64,000 bases of DNA from Crossaster papposus. Lineage: Eukaryota; Echinodermata; Asteroidea; Velatida; Solasteridae. The notes beneath the pieces were generated by a model that had not been told where the DNA came from, did not search any database, and was given only the letters and a program-made list of their open reading frames with translations. The position numbers and the translations under genes were made by a program. How positions within the stretch are numbered: position 1 is the stretch's first letter; each line of letters opens with the position of its first letter. This document shows, one piece after another, positions 25,094 to 40,776 of the stretch. The DNA lies in contig JBAIAA010000009.1 of the NCBI GenBank assembly GCA_037893245.1, positions 496,001 through 560,000 on the forward strand, given 5' to 3'.

Positions 25094-26779
25094 GGAGCAA
25101 ACTACGATGGCCAGCCGAGAAATCCAGAGGGACCTGTCGACCTACATGACAACTGATGTGAAGGTGTCCTACGACGAGATGTGCCAGCTGATCGCCGAGA
25201 CCGCCGGGGAGACTGACGTCGCCTGCGTCCAGCAGCTGAGCGACAACAAATGGTGCGTCACCACAACGACTGAAGCAGCGAAGACCAAGATCCTGCAAGC
25301 CGGCCTGCTCATCGGGCAACACCGAGTAACATCTACACCGGTGAGCAGGAAGCTAACTTTCGTAACCATCCGTGACGCACCATTTGAGTTGAGCGACGTC
25401 ACCATCTCATCGGCGCTATCTCCATACGGCAAGGTGGCCGGCATCAGACGTGGCCACTGGCAGAAGCATCTGGGGTGGGAGAACGGCCACCGGCATGCAC
25501 GTATGGACTTGAGTCGTCCGATCCCATCTTACGTGCGTGTCGGTGGGTACCAGCTGAGGGTGGACTACGACCACCAGGAGAGGACGTGCCGGGTTTGCGG
25601 GTTGGTCGGCCACCTGGCTGCGGCGTGCCCACGAGTTGTGTGCTACAACTGCAACAAGCACGGGCACCGCAGCCGGGAGTGTCCCGAGCCGGTGATATGT
25701 CGGGGGTGCGGAGAGACGGGGCACTATGCAGCACGGTGCCCCCGTTCATACGCCGGTCGGCTGCGTGTCGCGGCGTTCACCGGCTCGGACAACAACGACG
25801 ACATCGGCGGCGACCCGCAACCCGCGAGACCGCCCACACCACCTCGGGCCAGTCCGGACCCTGTCGCTACCACCCGTCAGGTGAGACCGTCCAGACCCCG
25901 GACCCCACCACAGGACGCCCCACCGCAGCCGGCCAGACCAGCCAAGCCTTCACGGCCTAGCAACCCACCGAAGAAAACGTCTGAAGCCGGCACACCCACT
26001 GCAGGCGGCACCAAGCCCGCCCGCACAGCCAACCGTCCACCTCGGCGTGGTGCGGGCGAGGCGGTTGCCCCGACCACGGAGAGTGCGACGGCAACGATCT
26101 CGATGTCATCGGTGTCGTCGTCCAACACGTCCGACACATCGATGACTACAAACCTGTCGTTCTCCTCCGTGGAAGGCGGTGAGATTAGGATGTACGAGCC
26201 GGACCTCCCGTCGATAACGCCGGACGTAAAAACCAGGGACTGGGTGGAGATGGTCGCGAGTGCGGAGGCGGAGATACAGCAAGAGATGGAGCGACGGGGC
26301 CAGGATAGCAATTCCGACGGGTCCGTCGCGTCCGTGGTATCTACCGCCTCCGTAAAACGCTGTCACCATTCCTCAGATTCCCCTGAGGAATGGTCGACAA
26401 TACAAAAGAAGAAACCAAGTACAACCCAAAAGAAGAAGGCACTAGCCAACAAAAAATGAACTGTTTTCTTTGGTGGTGGGCGTAGTTTTGTTTAAATAAG
26501 TGGTGGTGGGTTTATTTCCTTTGTGTTTTGTAAATAATAAGAAGATGTTAATTTTATGTAAATATTTCCACAGTTGTGCGTTTTTTGTTAATTACAGGAA
26601 GAGTCAATTTTGTGTAAATATTTTCAGCCTACAGTGACCGGTTAATGTTTTTTGGTGGTGGGTTAAATTAGCGTTTGCAAACAAGCTGTATGTAAAACCT
26701 TTTAAATGTAAATAATATAACTGTGTGTACATTTCATTGTTGTTTGGTTCATTTACAAGAATAAACCAATTTAAAAACC
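25094..26779 (+). mobile_element. Family A ORF1-only retroelement, copy A2, in U2
   Basis: A 1,686-bp insertion with a 13-nt leader (ggagcaaactacg), one ORF and a 320-nt 3' UTR with GGTGGTGGG motifs (about 26470, 26503, 26654), ending aataaaccaatttaaaaacc. It is clearly diverged from A1 and A3 in ORF and leader, while the surrounding histone unit is nearly identical to theirs. It therefore seems to be a separate insertion, not a co-duplicated one. Confidence 0.85.
25107..26459 (+). CDS. Gag-like ORF1 protein with three CCHC knuckles (A2)
   Basis: 450 residues starting MASREIQRDLSTYM. It has the same order as A1: RRM-like N-terminal region, three CCHC knuckles (CRVCGLVGHLAAAC, CYNCNKHGHRSREC, CRGCGETGHYAARC), a Pro-rich linker and a basic C-terminus (KKKPSTTQKKKALANKK). 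It lacks the duplicated Pro/Arg segment of A1. Between knuckle 1 and the TGHYAARC knuckle the DNA is almost identical to A1 and A3, but it differs more on both sides. That suggests purifying selection or gene conversion at the knuckles. The ORF is uninterrupted. Confidence 0.87.
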   Translation: MASREIQRDLSTYMTTDVKVSYDEMCQLIAETAGETDVACVQQLSDNKWCVTTTTEAAKTKILQAGLLIGQHRVTSTPVSRKLTFVTIRDAPFELSDVTISSALSPYGKVAGIRRGHWQKHLGWENGHRHARMDLSRPIPSYVRVGGYQLRVDYDHQERTCRVCGLVGHLAAACPRVVCYNCNKHGHRSRECPEPVICRGCGETGHYAARCPRSYAGRLRVAAFTGSDNNDDIGGDPQPARPPTPPRASPDPVATTRQVRPSRPRTPPQDAPPQPARPAKPSRPSNPPKKTSEAGTPTAGGTKPARTANRPPRRGAGEAVAPTTESATATISMSSVSSSNTSDTSMTTNLSFSSVEGGEIRMYEPDLPSITPDVKTRDWVEMVASAEAEIQQEMERRGQDSNSDGSVASVVSTASVKRCHHSSDSPEEWSTIQKKKPSTTQKKKALANKK

Positions 26780-27671
26780 GTATCTGTTCTTTTCAGCTTA
26801 ATATCTGAAACGCTGTTCATCGAACAGCCAGTATATTAATCTGATTTTTGGATTTGGGCCGTGGAATAGAGGCTTGCCTCGTCCCGGCCATGGGTTGGCC
26901 CGGTATAGCAGTACATCCGGGATTCGGCCCACTCCCCTCGGGGAACATCAATTAATACAAAAACAGGTCTCGTCTATTATGTGTATTCCTATGTCGCCTC
27001 ACTTTTACAAGTTCTTTCTTCGCTTTACTTCGTGGCTTTCTTATATTTGAACATTTCAATTTGTCTCAATTAAATAATTGTATGAAGACCGATCTCTTTG
27101 TTTTAGGTTGATTTCTGAAGAAAGGGAAAAACAACAACAACAAAAACAAACAAACAAACAAACAAACAAACAAACAGATCCTCTGCGACTGGTTGTATTT
27201 TTTTTTGGCGAAGATGTATTAGATTTCTTTATCTTTTCCATATTTTTAGAAATTCATATGATTTCATATAAATGTAGACTTTAAATGTTCTTTTTGTTTT
27301 TGGTCTTGTTTGTTTGAATTCCATTTTTGTTCTAAATACTGTATAGGTAATAATGCAGGGCCCTTTTTTATAGCTTTTTTTTTTGTAAGTGATAAAACCT
27401 CAAATACAATAAATAACAGTGCTTTTAACAGTTCAGTTTTTATGTTTGTATTTTAATGTTGCGATTATTCGTTTGCTTGCTTTCCTCTCTCTCTCTCTCT
27501 CGTTGACTGTTTATTTCTCCTCTCGTGTCGTTATTTCGGGAGGGAAACCTCTGCCACGATTTGTTGCTAGAGGGCGCCCTGACTTTCGTTTGCCTGGCGT
27601 GCTCCTATCGCGTCCGCGCATAGCAGTGATATATAATACACTGCCTCGCCCATTCAATCGATCTAGTCTAG

Positions 27672-28019
<348 letters not shown>

Positions 28020-28054
28020 ATAGATGCATGATACATGCCATTTTCAAACCAAAC

Positions 28055-28070
28055 GGCTCTTTTCAGAGCC
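28055..28070 (+). terminator. Histone 3' stem-loop, H4 unit 4
   Basis: GGCTCTTTTCAGAGCC. Confidence 0.95.
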
Positions 28071-28506
28071 ACCACGATTTCACAAAAAGAGATTGATTCC
28101 AGGTTTTAATTTGTGTGTACTCTGTTATTATTTGGGCATTGTCTCGCGGGATTCAGTGTGGATTTTCCTCCCTGTGTCTATTAGTATTAAGGTTTTTTTC
28201 TTTTCGTTTATTGCCCGTAATTATTCCCGGGATGTCTTTATCGAAGACACGGCCCATTTGTTTATTTTGGTAGCTGGGGAAAATTAATTTGCTTGCAAAG
28301 TATCATGTACTCGTAGGTAATATTGACCGTATTGTTTCGGAGGGTAAATCAGTTGTGATCAGTGAAGCGTCCCGGCATGGTGTCCGAATTATCCAATCGG
28401 AAGACTGCCCATTGTTATACTTCAGCCCCAGGATGCTATTCTCTAGTCTTAAAAGACGGCCTGTTCGTTGATTTGGCATTCACTTCTTATCTACTCTCCA
28501 TTCTGA

Positions 28507-28935
<429 letters not shown>

Positions 28936-28966
28936 GTCACAGCTGCGTGCGCAAAACTAACCGAAC

Positions 28967-28982
28967 GGCCCTTTTCAGGGCC
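28967..28982 (+). terminator. Histone 3' stem-loop, H3 unit 4
   Basis: GGCCCTTTTCAGGGCC. Confidence 0.95.
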
Positions 28983-29673
28983 AATATTTTTTTCAAAGAG
29001 AGATTCATTCCAATCGCGTTTTCTGTAGAGTTTTGGAAAGTTAAGTTTGGTTACTATAGGTAAATACGAATTTTAACTGGCCAGAGCTCCGGAGAACGGA
29101 TTAATAAAATTAATCGGATTAGTCTCTTTCCATTTTGTTTGTTTGTCTGTCTGTCTGTCTCTTATTTTTTGTTGTCCCCCCACCCCCCAAAATAAAAATA
29201 AAAAATTATTTTACTTTTAATACGGTAAAAAAGAAGAAGAGTAATTGCCTGGCCATGTACACAATTGTTTATGCAGTCATTTTGTGTCATATTTTCGAAA
29301 ACGGGAACTCTTCGTTACATTGGATGATACGCAAGTTTACCCGGCGTTTGGGGAAAAATAAATAATGAGTGAAACCACACCGGATTGTTGGCCTCTACCG
29401 AATATAATAAAAAAGTGGATATTCTAAATTATTGTTTGTAATTGTTTGTTTCTTGGAGTTTTCATTCGGATTCGGAAGGATAGCTTTTGCCCTCTGTGCG
29501 TGTGGCAAGCGCCAATGCATGTCACTTTGCACGCGTACATAATTCTTCACGCTTGGGTGATTGTGTGGACAATGCGTGTATGCCCAGAATCCTAGCGGGT
29601 ACCATAAAAGTCGTCCCGGCATGCTTGACCTTCCATTCGATCGCACGATCACATACACTCATCTTCTCCAATC

Positions 29674-30042
29674 ATGGCTCCTAAAGTTAGCGGAAAAGGC
29701 CAGAAGAAGGCCGGCAACACCAAGGCTCCGGTCAGCACGAACAAGAAGAGGCGTCGGCGTCGCAAGGAGAGCTACGGCATCTACATCTACAAAGTCATGA
29801 AACAGGTGCACCCCGACACAGGAATCTCCAGCAAGGCAATGAGCATCATGAACAGCTTTGTCAACGACGTGTTTGAGCGCATCGCCGGCGAATCTTCCCG
29901 CCTTGCCCACTACAACAAGAAGTCGACCATCTCAAGTCGTGAAGTGCAGACTGCAGTACGCCTAATCCTCCCGGGAGAGCTTGCCAAGCATGCAGTCAGC
30001 GAAGGAACCAAGGCCGTCACCAAGTATACGACTTCAAAATAG
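29674..30042 (+). CDS. H2B: Histone H2B (unit 5)
   Basis: Full-length H2B, same protein as units 1-4; stem-loop at 30087-30102. Confidence 0.98.
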   Translation: MAPKVSGKGQKKAGNTKAPVSTNKKRRRRRKESYGIYIYKVMKQVHPDTGISSKAMSIMNSFVNDVFERIAGESSRLAHYNKKSTISSREVQTAVRLILPGELAKHAVSEGTKAVTKYTTSK

Positions 30043-30086
30043 GTTGACCGAGGGAGGAACAAATAACACGAAAAACATAACCAAAC

Positions 30087-30102
30087 GGCTCTTTTCAGAG
30101 CC
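30087..30102 (+). terminator. Histone 3' stem-loop, H2B unit 5
   Basis: GGCTCTTTTCAGAGCC. Confidence 0.95.
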
Positions 30103-31118
30103 AACACAATTTAAAAAAAAGAGATGTGACTGTCTGATCTGTGTTACTAATTTAGTCAATATTCGTAGGTGGTAAAATCGTTCGGGTAGTGTTCCCGTCT
30201 TTACATTCTCCCTGACCTTAAAAGGAGAAATGAAGATCAACATTAACCTTCTGTTCTCGTCGCCTTTGAAAACAAATATGTGACTTGAAAAGGCAAGACG
30301 GGGAAAAGTATTTCTGTAGTATTTGGAGTTCTATTGTTTTACACCGTAGTAAAGACCGATTCGTTAGTTTTGCAATGATACCAAAAGTATTTATTTACAT
30401 CATTTAATTAACATGATATATACAACATTGCAGGGCTGACAGTGCGCCGCCCAACCTAAGCGATCGAATTTTTAAAACCAACGAATAGCTTTGACCAAAA
30501 CAATTATACGCGTGCCCGCCAACAACGAAATTGACAAATGGGGGTCATTGTTAATTTAGCCTCAGTAAGTCACGTAGGAATTTGCAATGGCGAAACAGCC
30601 TTTTGTTATTCAGCACCTGTGCGCGCAGTGGTTTTTGTTCATTCAGTCTCCATTACGAGAAGTAGTGGTTTCTTGTTTGATGTATGTTTAATATATGTGT
30701 TTGTCGTATCTCTGTGCAGACAAATCCGTGACAGTTTTCAATGTGGTTTATGAGGGACGATCTGCGGCCAGCGTGGAGGCAGGTCAATCGGTAGGCAACA
30801 GGGACACACCGTCGGGATAACAGAAATCGTCTGAGAAAGCAGGTAAGGTTTTTGGGTGCTTTGGGTTTTTGCTGTTATGATTTCATCGCTTAGATTGAAG
30901 ACAGACAGACAGACAGACCTCGTTCAAAAAATGTATCCCTGTCTTCACGAATCCAAAAATGGATGCGGTGCACTCAACCGTACAGTAAGTGTGTCGCGCG
31001 TGATTGGCTACTTGGCGTGCTTCGGCCAATCCACCGGAACGCTATAACTAGTGCTGTCACCCCCCTCGTACGGCACTTTCACTGCAGATCGCAATCTACT
31101 GTCACCAATTACTTCAAG

Positions 31119-31498
31119 ATGACTGGACGAGGAAAGAGCGGAAAAGCAAGAAGCAAGGCCAGGAGCAGGTCCTCAAGGGCGGGACTGCAGTTCCCCGTGG
31201 GTCGCGTTCATCGATTTTTGCGAAGGGGCAACTACGCTGAGCGGGTTGGAGCCGGTGCACCGGTCTACCTGGCAGCCGTGATGGAATACCTGACCGCGGA
31301 GATCCTGGAGCTGGCCGGTATAACGCAGCACGAGACAATAAGAAGACGAGAATTAACCCTCGACATCTGCAGCTTGCTATACGCAACGACGAAGAGCTTA
31401 ACAAGTTGATGAGTGGGGTTACCATCGCGCAAGGCGGTGTGCTTCCCAACATCCAGCAAGTACTTCTGCCCAAAAAGGCCGCCAAAGTATCAAAGTAA
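31119..31498 (+). pseudogene. H2A: Frameshifted histone H2A (unit 5)
   Basis: Promoter, start and stem-loop (31544-31559) are intact, but two extra bases (TA) at about 31319-31322 turn GGTAACGC into GGTATAACGC. The frame shifts after LELAG and stops at 31409, leaving 96 residues of which the last ~30 are not H2A. The docking domain and C-terminal tail are lost. It is a recent lesion, since the rest of the gene matches the other copies. A small assembly error is the alternative. Confidence 0.9.
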
Positions 31499-31543
31499 TA
31501 GGCCTACAAACAAATTACTTTGCCTCCACAAACAAAACCAAAA

Positions 31544-31559
31544 GGCTCTTTTCAGGGCC
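31544..31559 (+). terminator. Histone 3' stem-loop, frameshifted H2A unit 5
   Basis: GGCTCTTTTCAGGGCC. Confidence 0.92.
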
Positions 31560-33023
31560 ACCACATAGTTACAAGAGAGAAACGCCGCTGTCTGTCTGTT
31601 CTTCATTTTTAAATAAAGTTTTAAAAGAGACAAATTTAGATAATACATGTGTAGATTTTAACTTTCACAGCCAAAGGCCCGCTGAGTTTGTTCAATGGCT
31701 TCGTTTATTTTTTAAAGAATCGCCTTCCCTTTTCCTGCTTATAAAAATATTAAGAAAGTGTTTTTTGTCATCCGGGCGCGCGTGCGTTTTAACTTGTATC
31801 CCGGCGACCTTCATATAAAAACTAGTTCATTAAATATGCAACGCGCGCACTGTGACTTCAACAAAGCAAAAATAAATACGCGCTGTGTCTGTACTCTATA
31901 TATACATGTACTACGCGTACTGTACAGTACATGCATGTTCAGTTTGTAAAAGTACGTGAATGATATTATACCCGCGACCCAGCACATCAAAATCAAGAAT
32001 AAGTCGGAAAAAGACTTTCGGAGATATAAATATAATAAGATTGCAAATTCAATAAGCTTTTTAATGACATCCATCACAAGCCTTTAGCTCGGAAATTATT
32101 GGTTACGAGTTACAGACTGGGGATGGCTATCAATAGAAAGCCTATGGAATTTCAAATGTTACTATGTACATATCGTGAATTGTCATTTCCCGCTTATTAT
32201 TGATTTTGATATCCTGGGTCACATTTTCATAGATTTAACAAAAACATTGGAAATGTGGTGAGTTGACACTTCGCGTGTGGTCTATTAGCTTTGTTTTCGT
32301 GTTCTGTCTTACCTGGGCCCAATTTCATAACAAATGTAAGCACAACAATTTGCTTAGCATGAAACATTTTCCTTGGCCAAACTGAAGATTTCCGAACACG
32401 TTTTATTGACGGTCGTGAATTCTCGTTAACGTTCGCGACTACAATTTCGACGTCTGGGTGTACACAATTAAATGGTCAGGCCATAGAACCAGACTATTTT
32501 CACCGCCCACAAAGTGGGACATTTAGGTTCTGCTTAAAAACAAATAAACCGGCCTGAACGGTAAACGATCGAGGCGCGGTTGTGCCGAAGGGCGCCATCT
32601 ATCGGCACGCTCGTACCGGCAGGTCTGTGTGTATTTACAGCGGCGAGGCGAAGTGCAGCATGGCGATAATTTTGATACCAGTCGCATTTTTCCAGATTTT
32701 CAAGTGACTTTTGGTTAAAAAAAATGAATTTGTAAAAGAATATTGTCGATGTGTATGAAAATGTGTTATGAAAACCCCCCAAGCTCATGAATATTGATGT
32801 AAATTAACGTGCCAAAAGTTGGTAATTTCTATAAACGGGTTTGCGTCGGGCTCTGTGAGAAGTCCTTTTCTTGACCCGAAATACACAAATTAGAAAAGTT
32901 AAAATAAGAATATTATTCGGATGAGAACAATGGGCGGGGGAATCAATTTGCATGCATAATTCCAGAGCGCCCTATTGGTTCAATGTCAATCGTTATCGCT
33001 TCTCGGCCTTTTGGCCAAGATCA

Positions 33024-34754
33024 CCGGGAGCTACGATGGCCACGAATGAACTGCAGAGGGAGCTGTCTACCTACTTGACTACTGATGCGAAGATCCCCTA
33101 CGACGAGATGTGCCAGCTGATCTCCGAGACCGCCGGGGAGACTGACGTCGCCTGCGTCCAGCAGCTGAGTGACAACAAATGGTGCGTCACCACAACAACT
33201 GAAGCGGCCAACACAAAGATGCTCCAAGCCGACCTGCTCATCGGGCAACATCGTGTTACGTCCACACCGGTGAGCAGGAAGAAGACCTTCATCACGGTCC
33301 GTGACGCACCATTCGAGCTACGCGACGTCACCATCTCCTCGGCGCTATCTCCATACGGCAAGGTCTTCGGCATCAGACGAGGACACTGGCAGCGACATCT
33401 GGGGTGGGAGAACGGTCACCGACACGCACGTATGGAACTGAGTCGTCCGATCCCATCGTATGTGCGTGTCGGTGGGTACCAGCTGAGGGTGGAATATGAC
33501 CAGCAGGAGAGGACGTGCCGGGTTTGCGGGTTGGTCGGCCACCTGGCTGCGGGGTGCCCGTCAGTTGTGTGCTACAACTGCAACAAGCACGGGCACCGCA
33601 GCCGGGAGTGTCCCGAGCCGGTGATATGTCGGGGGTGCGGAGAGACGGGGCACTATGCAGCACGGTGCCCCCGTTCATACGCCGGTCGGCTGCGTGTCGC
33701 GGCGTTCACCGGCTCGGACAACGACGACATCGGCGGCGACCCGCAACCCGCGAGACCGCCCACACCACCTCGGGCCAGTCCGGACCCTGCCGCTACCACC
33801 CGTCAGGCAAGACCACCCAAGGTACCCCGGACCACCCGTCAGACGGCCCCCCCACCACAGGACGCCCCACCGCAGCCGGCCGGACCACCCAAGCCTCCAC
33901 GGCCGAGCACCCCACCGCAGAGACCATCGGAGGCCGGCGCGCCCACTGCAGGCGGCACCAGGTCCGCCCGTACAGCCACCCGTCCACCTCGGCATGGTGC
34001 GGGCGTGGCGGGTGCCCCGACCGCGGAGAGTTCGACGGCGACGGTTTCCATGTCGTCGGCGTCGTCGACCAACACATCGATGACTACGAACGTGTCGACC
34101 TCTTCCGTGGACTGCAGTGCGGATGTGCCGGGCCTGCCGGATCTCCGATGGATACAGCCGGACGTAAAGACCAGCGCCTGGGCGAAGATGATTGTGTGTG
34201 CGGAGGCGGAGATACAGCAAGAAATGGAGCGACGGAGCCAGGATAGCAATTCCGACGGTTCCGTCGCCTCCATTATATCTACCGCCTCCGTAAAACGCGG
34301 TCACCATTCCTCGGATTCCCCTGAGGAATGGTCGACCATACGGAAACAGAAGCCAGCGACAACCAAGAGGAAGGCACGTGCCAGCAAAAGATGAACTGTT
34401 TTTCTTTGGTGGTGGGCGTAAATTTGATTTGAACTTTTTCTTTTGGTGGTGGGTAAAGTGAGTTGTTTGTTTGTTTAAATATAAGAAGATGTAAATTTTA
34501 TGTAAATATTTCCACAGTTGTGTTTTTGTAAAAATTGAAGATACAAATGATACGTAATATTTATTCAGTTGTTCTTTTTCTGATAGTAATCAAGCGCGTT
34601 TATTTTGGTGGAGGGTTATGTCCCGGTTTATATAATGTTTGCATTGTTTAAAACAAGTTGTATTTAATTTTTATTTTGTAAATACTGTGACTGTTGTGTG
34701 TATCATCATATGTGTGTTTGGTTTCATTTACAAGAATAAACCAATTTAAAAACC
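33024..34754 (+). mobile_element. Family A ORF1-only retroelement, copy A3, in U2
   Basis: A 1,731-bp insertion with the same 12-nt leader as A1 (ccgggagctacg), one ORF and a 3' UTR close to A1's, ending aataaaccaatttaaaaacc as in A2. The third GGTGGTGGG motif has become GGTGGAGGG. No RT or endonuclease. Confidence 0.85.
33036..34394 (+). CDS. Gag-like ORF1 protein with three CCHC knuckles (A3)
   Basis: 452 residues starting MATNELQRELSTYL. Same domain order as A1 and A2, with the three CCHC knuckles in the same place. The Pro-rich linker is longer by an extra PRTTRQTAPPPQDAPPQPAG-like segment, and the acidic/Ser region before the basic tail (KKQ-free, ending KRKARASKR) is shorter than in A1. 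The ORF is open throughout, so the protein may still be made. Confidence 0.87.
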   Translation: MATNELQRELSTYLTTDAKIPYDEMCQLISETAGETDVACVQQLSDNKWCVTTTTEAANTKMLQADLLIGQHRVTSTPVSRKKTFITVRDAPFELRDVTISSALSPYGKVFGIRRGHWQRHLGWENGHRHARMELSRPIPSYVRVGGYQLRVEYDQQERTCRVCGLVGHLAAGCPSVVCYNCNKHGHRSRECPEPVICRGCGETGHYAARCPRSYAGRLRVAAFTGSDNDDIGGDPQPARPPTPPRASPDPAATTRQARPPKVPRTTRQTAPPPQDAPPQPAGPPKPPRPSTPPQRPSEAGAPTAGGTRSARTATRPPRHGAGVAGAPTAESSTATVSMSSASSTNTSMTTNVSTSSVDCSADVPGLPDLRWIQPDVKTSAWAKMIVCAEAEIQQEMERRSQDSNSDGSVASIISTASVKRGHHSSDSPEEWSTIRKQKPATTKRKARASKR

Positions 34755-35638
34755 GTATCTGTTCTTTTCAGCTTAATATCTGAAACGCTGTTCATCGAAC
34801 AGCCAGTATATTAATCTGATTTTTGGATTTGGGCCGTGGAATAGAGGCTTGCCTCGTCCCGGCCATGGGTTGGCCCGGTATAGCAGTACATCCGGGATTC
34901 GGCCCACTCCCCTCGGGGAACATCAATTAATACAAAAACAGGTCTCGTCTATTATGTGTATTCCTATGTCGCCTCACTTTTACAAGTTCTTTCTTCGCTT
35001 TACTTCGTGGCTTTCTTATATTTGAACATTTCAATTTGTCTCAATTAAATAATTGTATGAAGACCGATCTCTTTGTTTTAGGTTGATTTCTGAAGAAAGG
35101 GAAAAACAACAACAACAAAAACAAACAAACAAACAAACAAACAGATCCTCTGCGACTGGTTGTATTTTTTTTTGGCGAAGATGTATTAGATTTCTTTATC
35201 TTTTCCATATTTTTAGAAATTCATATGATTTCATATAAATGTAGACTTTAAATGTTCTTTTTGTTTTTGGTCTTGTTTGTTTGAATTCCATTTTTGTTCT
35301 AAATACTGTATAGGTAATAATGCAGGGCCCTTTTTTATAGCTTTTTTTTTTGTAAGTGATAAAACCTCAAATACAATAAATAACAGTGCTTTTAACAGTT
35401 CAGTTTTTATGTTTGTATTTTAATGTTGCGATTATTCGTTTGCTTGCTTTCCTCTCTCTCTCTCTCTCGTTGACTGTTTATTTCTCCTCTCGTGTCGTTA
35501 TTTCGGGAGGGAAACCTCTGCCACGATTTGTTGCTAGAGGGCGCCCTGACTTTCGTTTGCCTGGCGTGCTCCTATCGCGTCCGCGCATAGCAGTGATATA
35601 TAATACACTGCCTCGCCCATTCAATCGATCTAGTCTAG

Positions 35639-37254
<1,616 letters not shown>

Positions 37255-37412
37255 GTATCTGTTCTTTTCAGCTTAATATCTGAAACGCTGTTGATCGAAC
37301 AGCCAGTATATTAATCTGATTTTTGGATTTGGGCCGTGGAATAGAGGCTTGCCTCGTCCCGGCCATGGGTTGGCCCGGTATAGCAGTACATCCGGGATTC
37401 GGCCCACTCCCC
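37255..37412 (+). pseudogene. U2: U2 snRNA 3' half only
   Basis: GTATCTG through the 3' stem-loops, downstream of the element B fragment. The 5' half and promoter were lost in the H4/element deletion. It also has gctgttGatcgaac where others have gctgttCatcgaac. Confidence 0.93.
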
Positions 37413-38138
37413 TCGGGGAACATCAATTAATACAAAAACAGGTCTCGTCTATTATGTGTATTCTTATGTCGCCTCACTTTTACAAGTTCTTTCTTCGCTT
37501 TACTTCGTGGCTTTCTTATATTTGAACATTTCAATTTGTCTCAATTAAATAATTGTATGAAGACCGATCTCTTTGTTTTAGGTTGATTTCTGAAGAAAGG
37601 GAAAAACAACAACAACAAAAACAAACAAACAAACAAACAAACAGATCCTCTGCGACTGGTTGTATTTTTTTTTGGCGAAGATGTATTAGATTTCTTTATC
37701 TTTTCCATATTTTTAGAAATTCATATGATTTCATATAAATGTAGACTTTAAATGTTCTTTTTGTTTTTGGTCTTGTTTGTTTGAATTCCATTTTTGTTCT
37801 AAATACTGTATAGGTAATAATGCAGGGCCCTTTTTTATAGCTTTTTTTGTTGTAAGTGATAAAACCTCAAATACAATAAATAACAGTGCTTTTAACAGTT
37901 CAGTTTTTATGTTTGTATTTTAATGTTGCGATTATTCGTTTGCTTGCTTTCCTCTCTCTCTCTCTCTCGTTGACTGTTTATTTCTCCTCTCGTGTCGTTA
38001 TTTCGGGAGGGAAACCTCTGCCACGATTTGTTGCTAGAGGGCGCCCTGACTTTCGTTTGCCTGGCGTGCTCCTATCGCGTCCGCGCATAGCAGTGATATA
38101 TAATACACTGCCTCGCCCATTCAATCGATCTAGTCTAG

Positions 38139-38486
<348 letters not shown>

Positions 38487-38521
38487 ATAGATGCATGATA
38501 CATGCCATTTTCAAACCAAAC

Positions 38522-38537
38522 GGCTCTTTTCAGAGCC
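38522..38537 (+). terminator. Histone 3' stem-loop, H4
   Basis: GGCTCTTTTCAGAGCC. Confidence 0.95.
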
Positions 38538-38973
38538 ACCACGATTTCACAAAAAGAGATTGATTCCAGGTTTTAATTTGTGTGTACTCTGTTATTATTT
38601 GGGCATTGTCTCGCGGGATTCAGTGTGGATTTTCCTCCCTGTGTCTATTAGTATTAAGGTTTTTTTCTTTTCGTTTATTGCCCGTAATTATTCCCGGGAT
38701 GTCTTTATCGAAGACACGGCCCATTTGTTTATTTTGGTAGCTGGGGAAAATTAATTTGCTTGCAAAGTATCATGTACTCGTAGGTAATATTGACCGTATT
38801 GTTTCGGAGGGTAAATCAGTTGTGATCAGTGAAGCGTCCCGGCATGGTGTCCGAATTATCCAATCGGAAGACTGCCCATTGTTATACTTCAGCCCCAGGA
38901 TGCTATTCTCTAGTCTTAAGAGACGGCCTGTTCGTTGATTTGGCATTCACTTCTTATCTACTCTCCATTCTGA

Positions 38974-39698
<725 letters not shown>

Positions 39699-39742
39699 GT
39701 TGACCGAGGGAGGAACAAATAAAACGAAAAACATAACCAAAC

Positions 39743-39758
39743 GGCTCTTTTCAGAGCC
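39743..39758 (+). terminator. Histone 3' stem-loop, partial H2B
   Basis: GGCTCTTTTCAGAGCC. Confidence 0.93.
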
Positions 39759-40776
39759 AACACAATTAAAAAAGAGAGATGTGACTGTCTGATCTGTGTT
39801 ACTAATTTAGTCAATATTCGTAGGTGTAAAATCGTTCGGGTGGTGTTCCCGTCTTTTCATTCCCCCCGACCTTAAAAGGAGAAATGAAGATCAACATTAA
39901 CCTTCTGTTCTCGTCGCCTTTGAAAACAAATATGTGACTTGAAAAGGCATGACGGGGAAAAGTATTTCTGTAGTATTTGGAGTTCTATTGTTTTACACCG
40001 TAGTAAAGAGCGATTCGTTAGCTTTGCAATGATACCAAAAGTATTTATTTACATCATTTAATTACCAGGATATATACAACATTGCAGGGCTGACAGTGCG
40101 CCGCCCAACCTAAGCGATCGAATTTATAAAACCAACGAATAGCTTTGACCAAAACAATTATACGCGTGCCCGCCAACAACGAAATTGACAAATGGGGGTC
40201 ATTGTTAATTTAGCCTCAGTAAGTCACGTAGGAATTTGCAATGGCGGAACAGCCTTTTGTTATTCAGCACCTGTGCGCGCAGTGGTTTTTGTTCATTCAG
40301 TCTCCATTACGAGAAGTAGTGGTTTCTTGTTTGATGTATGTTTAATATATGTGTTTGTCGTATCTCTGTGCAGACAAATCCGTGACAGTTTTCAATGTGG
40401 TTTATGAGGGACGATCTGCGGCCAGCGTGGAGGCAGGTCAATCGGTAGGCAACAGGGACACACCGTCGGGATAACAGAAATCGTCTGAGAAAGCAGGTAA
40501 GGTTTTTGGGTGCTTTGGTTTTTTGCTGTTATGATTTCATCGCTTAGATTGAAGACAGACAGACAGACAGACAGACCTCGTTCAAAAAATGTATCCCTGT
40601 CTCCACGCATCCAAAAATGGATGCGGTGCACTCAACCGTACAGTAAGTGTGTCGCGCGTGATTGGCTACTTGGCGTGCTTCGGCCAATCCACCGGAACGC
40701 TATAACTAGTGCTGTCACCCCCCTCGTACGGCACTTTCACTGCAGATCGCAATCTACTGTCACCAATTACTTCAAG

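Larger units (their letters stand above)
25065..26937 (+). pseudogene. U2: U2 snRNA gene split by family A element
   Basis: The 5' half at 25065-25093 ends GGCCAAGATCA and the 3' half at 26780-26937 starts GTATCTG. TGTGTA is missing at the 5' junction, as in the copies at 3993 and 32995. It has the same T-to-C change in stem-loop I as those two loci. Confidence 0.95.
32995..34912 (+). pseudogene. U2: U2 snRNA gene split by family A element
   Basis: 5' half 32995-33023 (GGCCAAGATCA form) and 3' half 34755-34912. Junctions as in the A2 locus. Confidence 0.95.
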
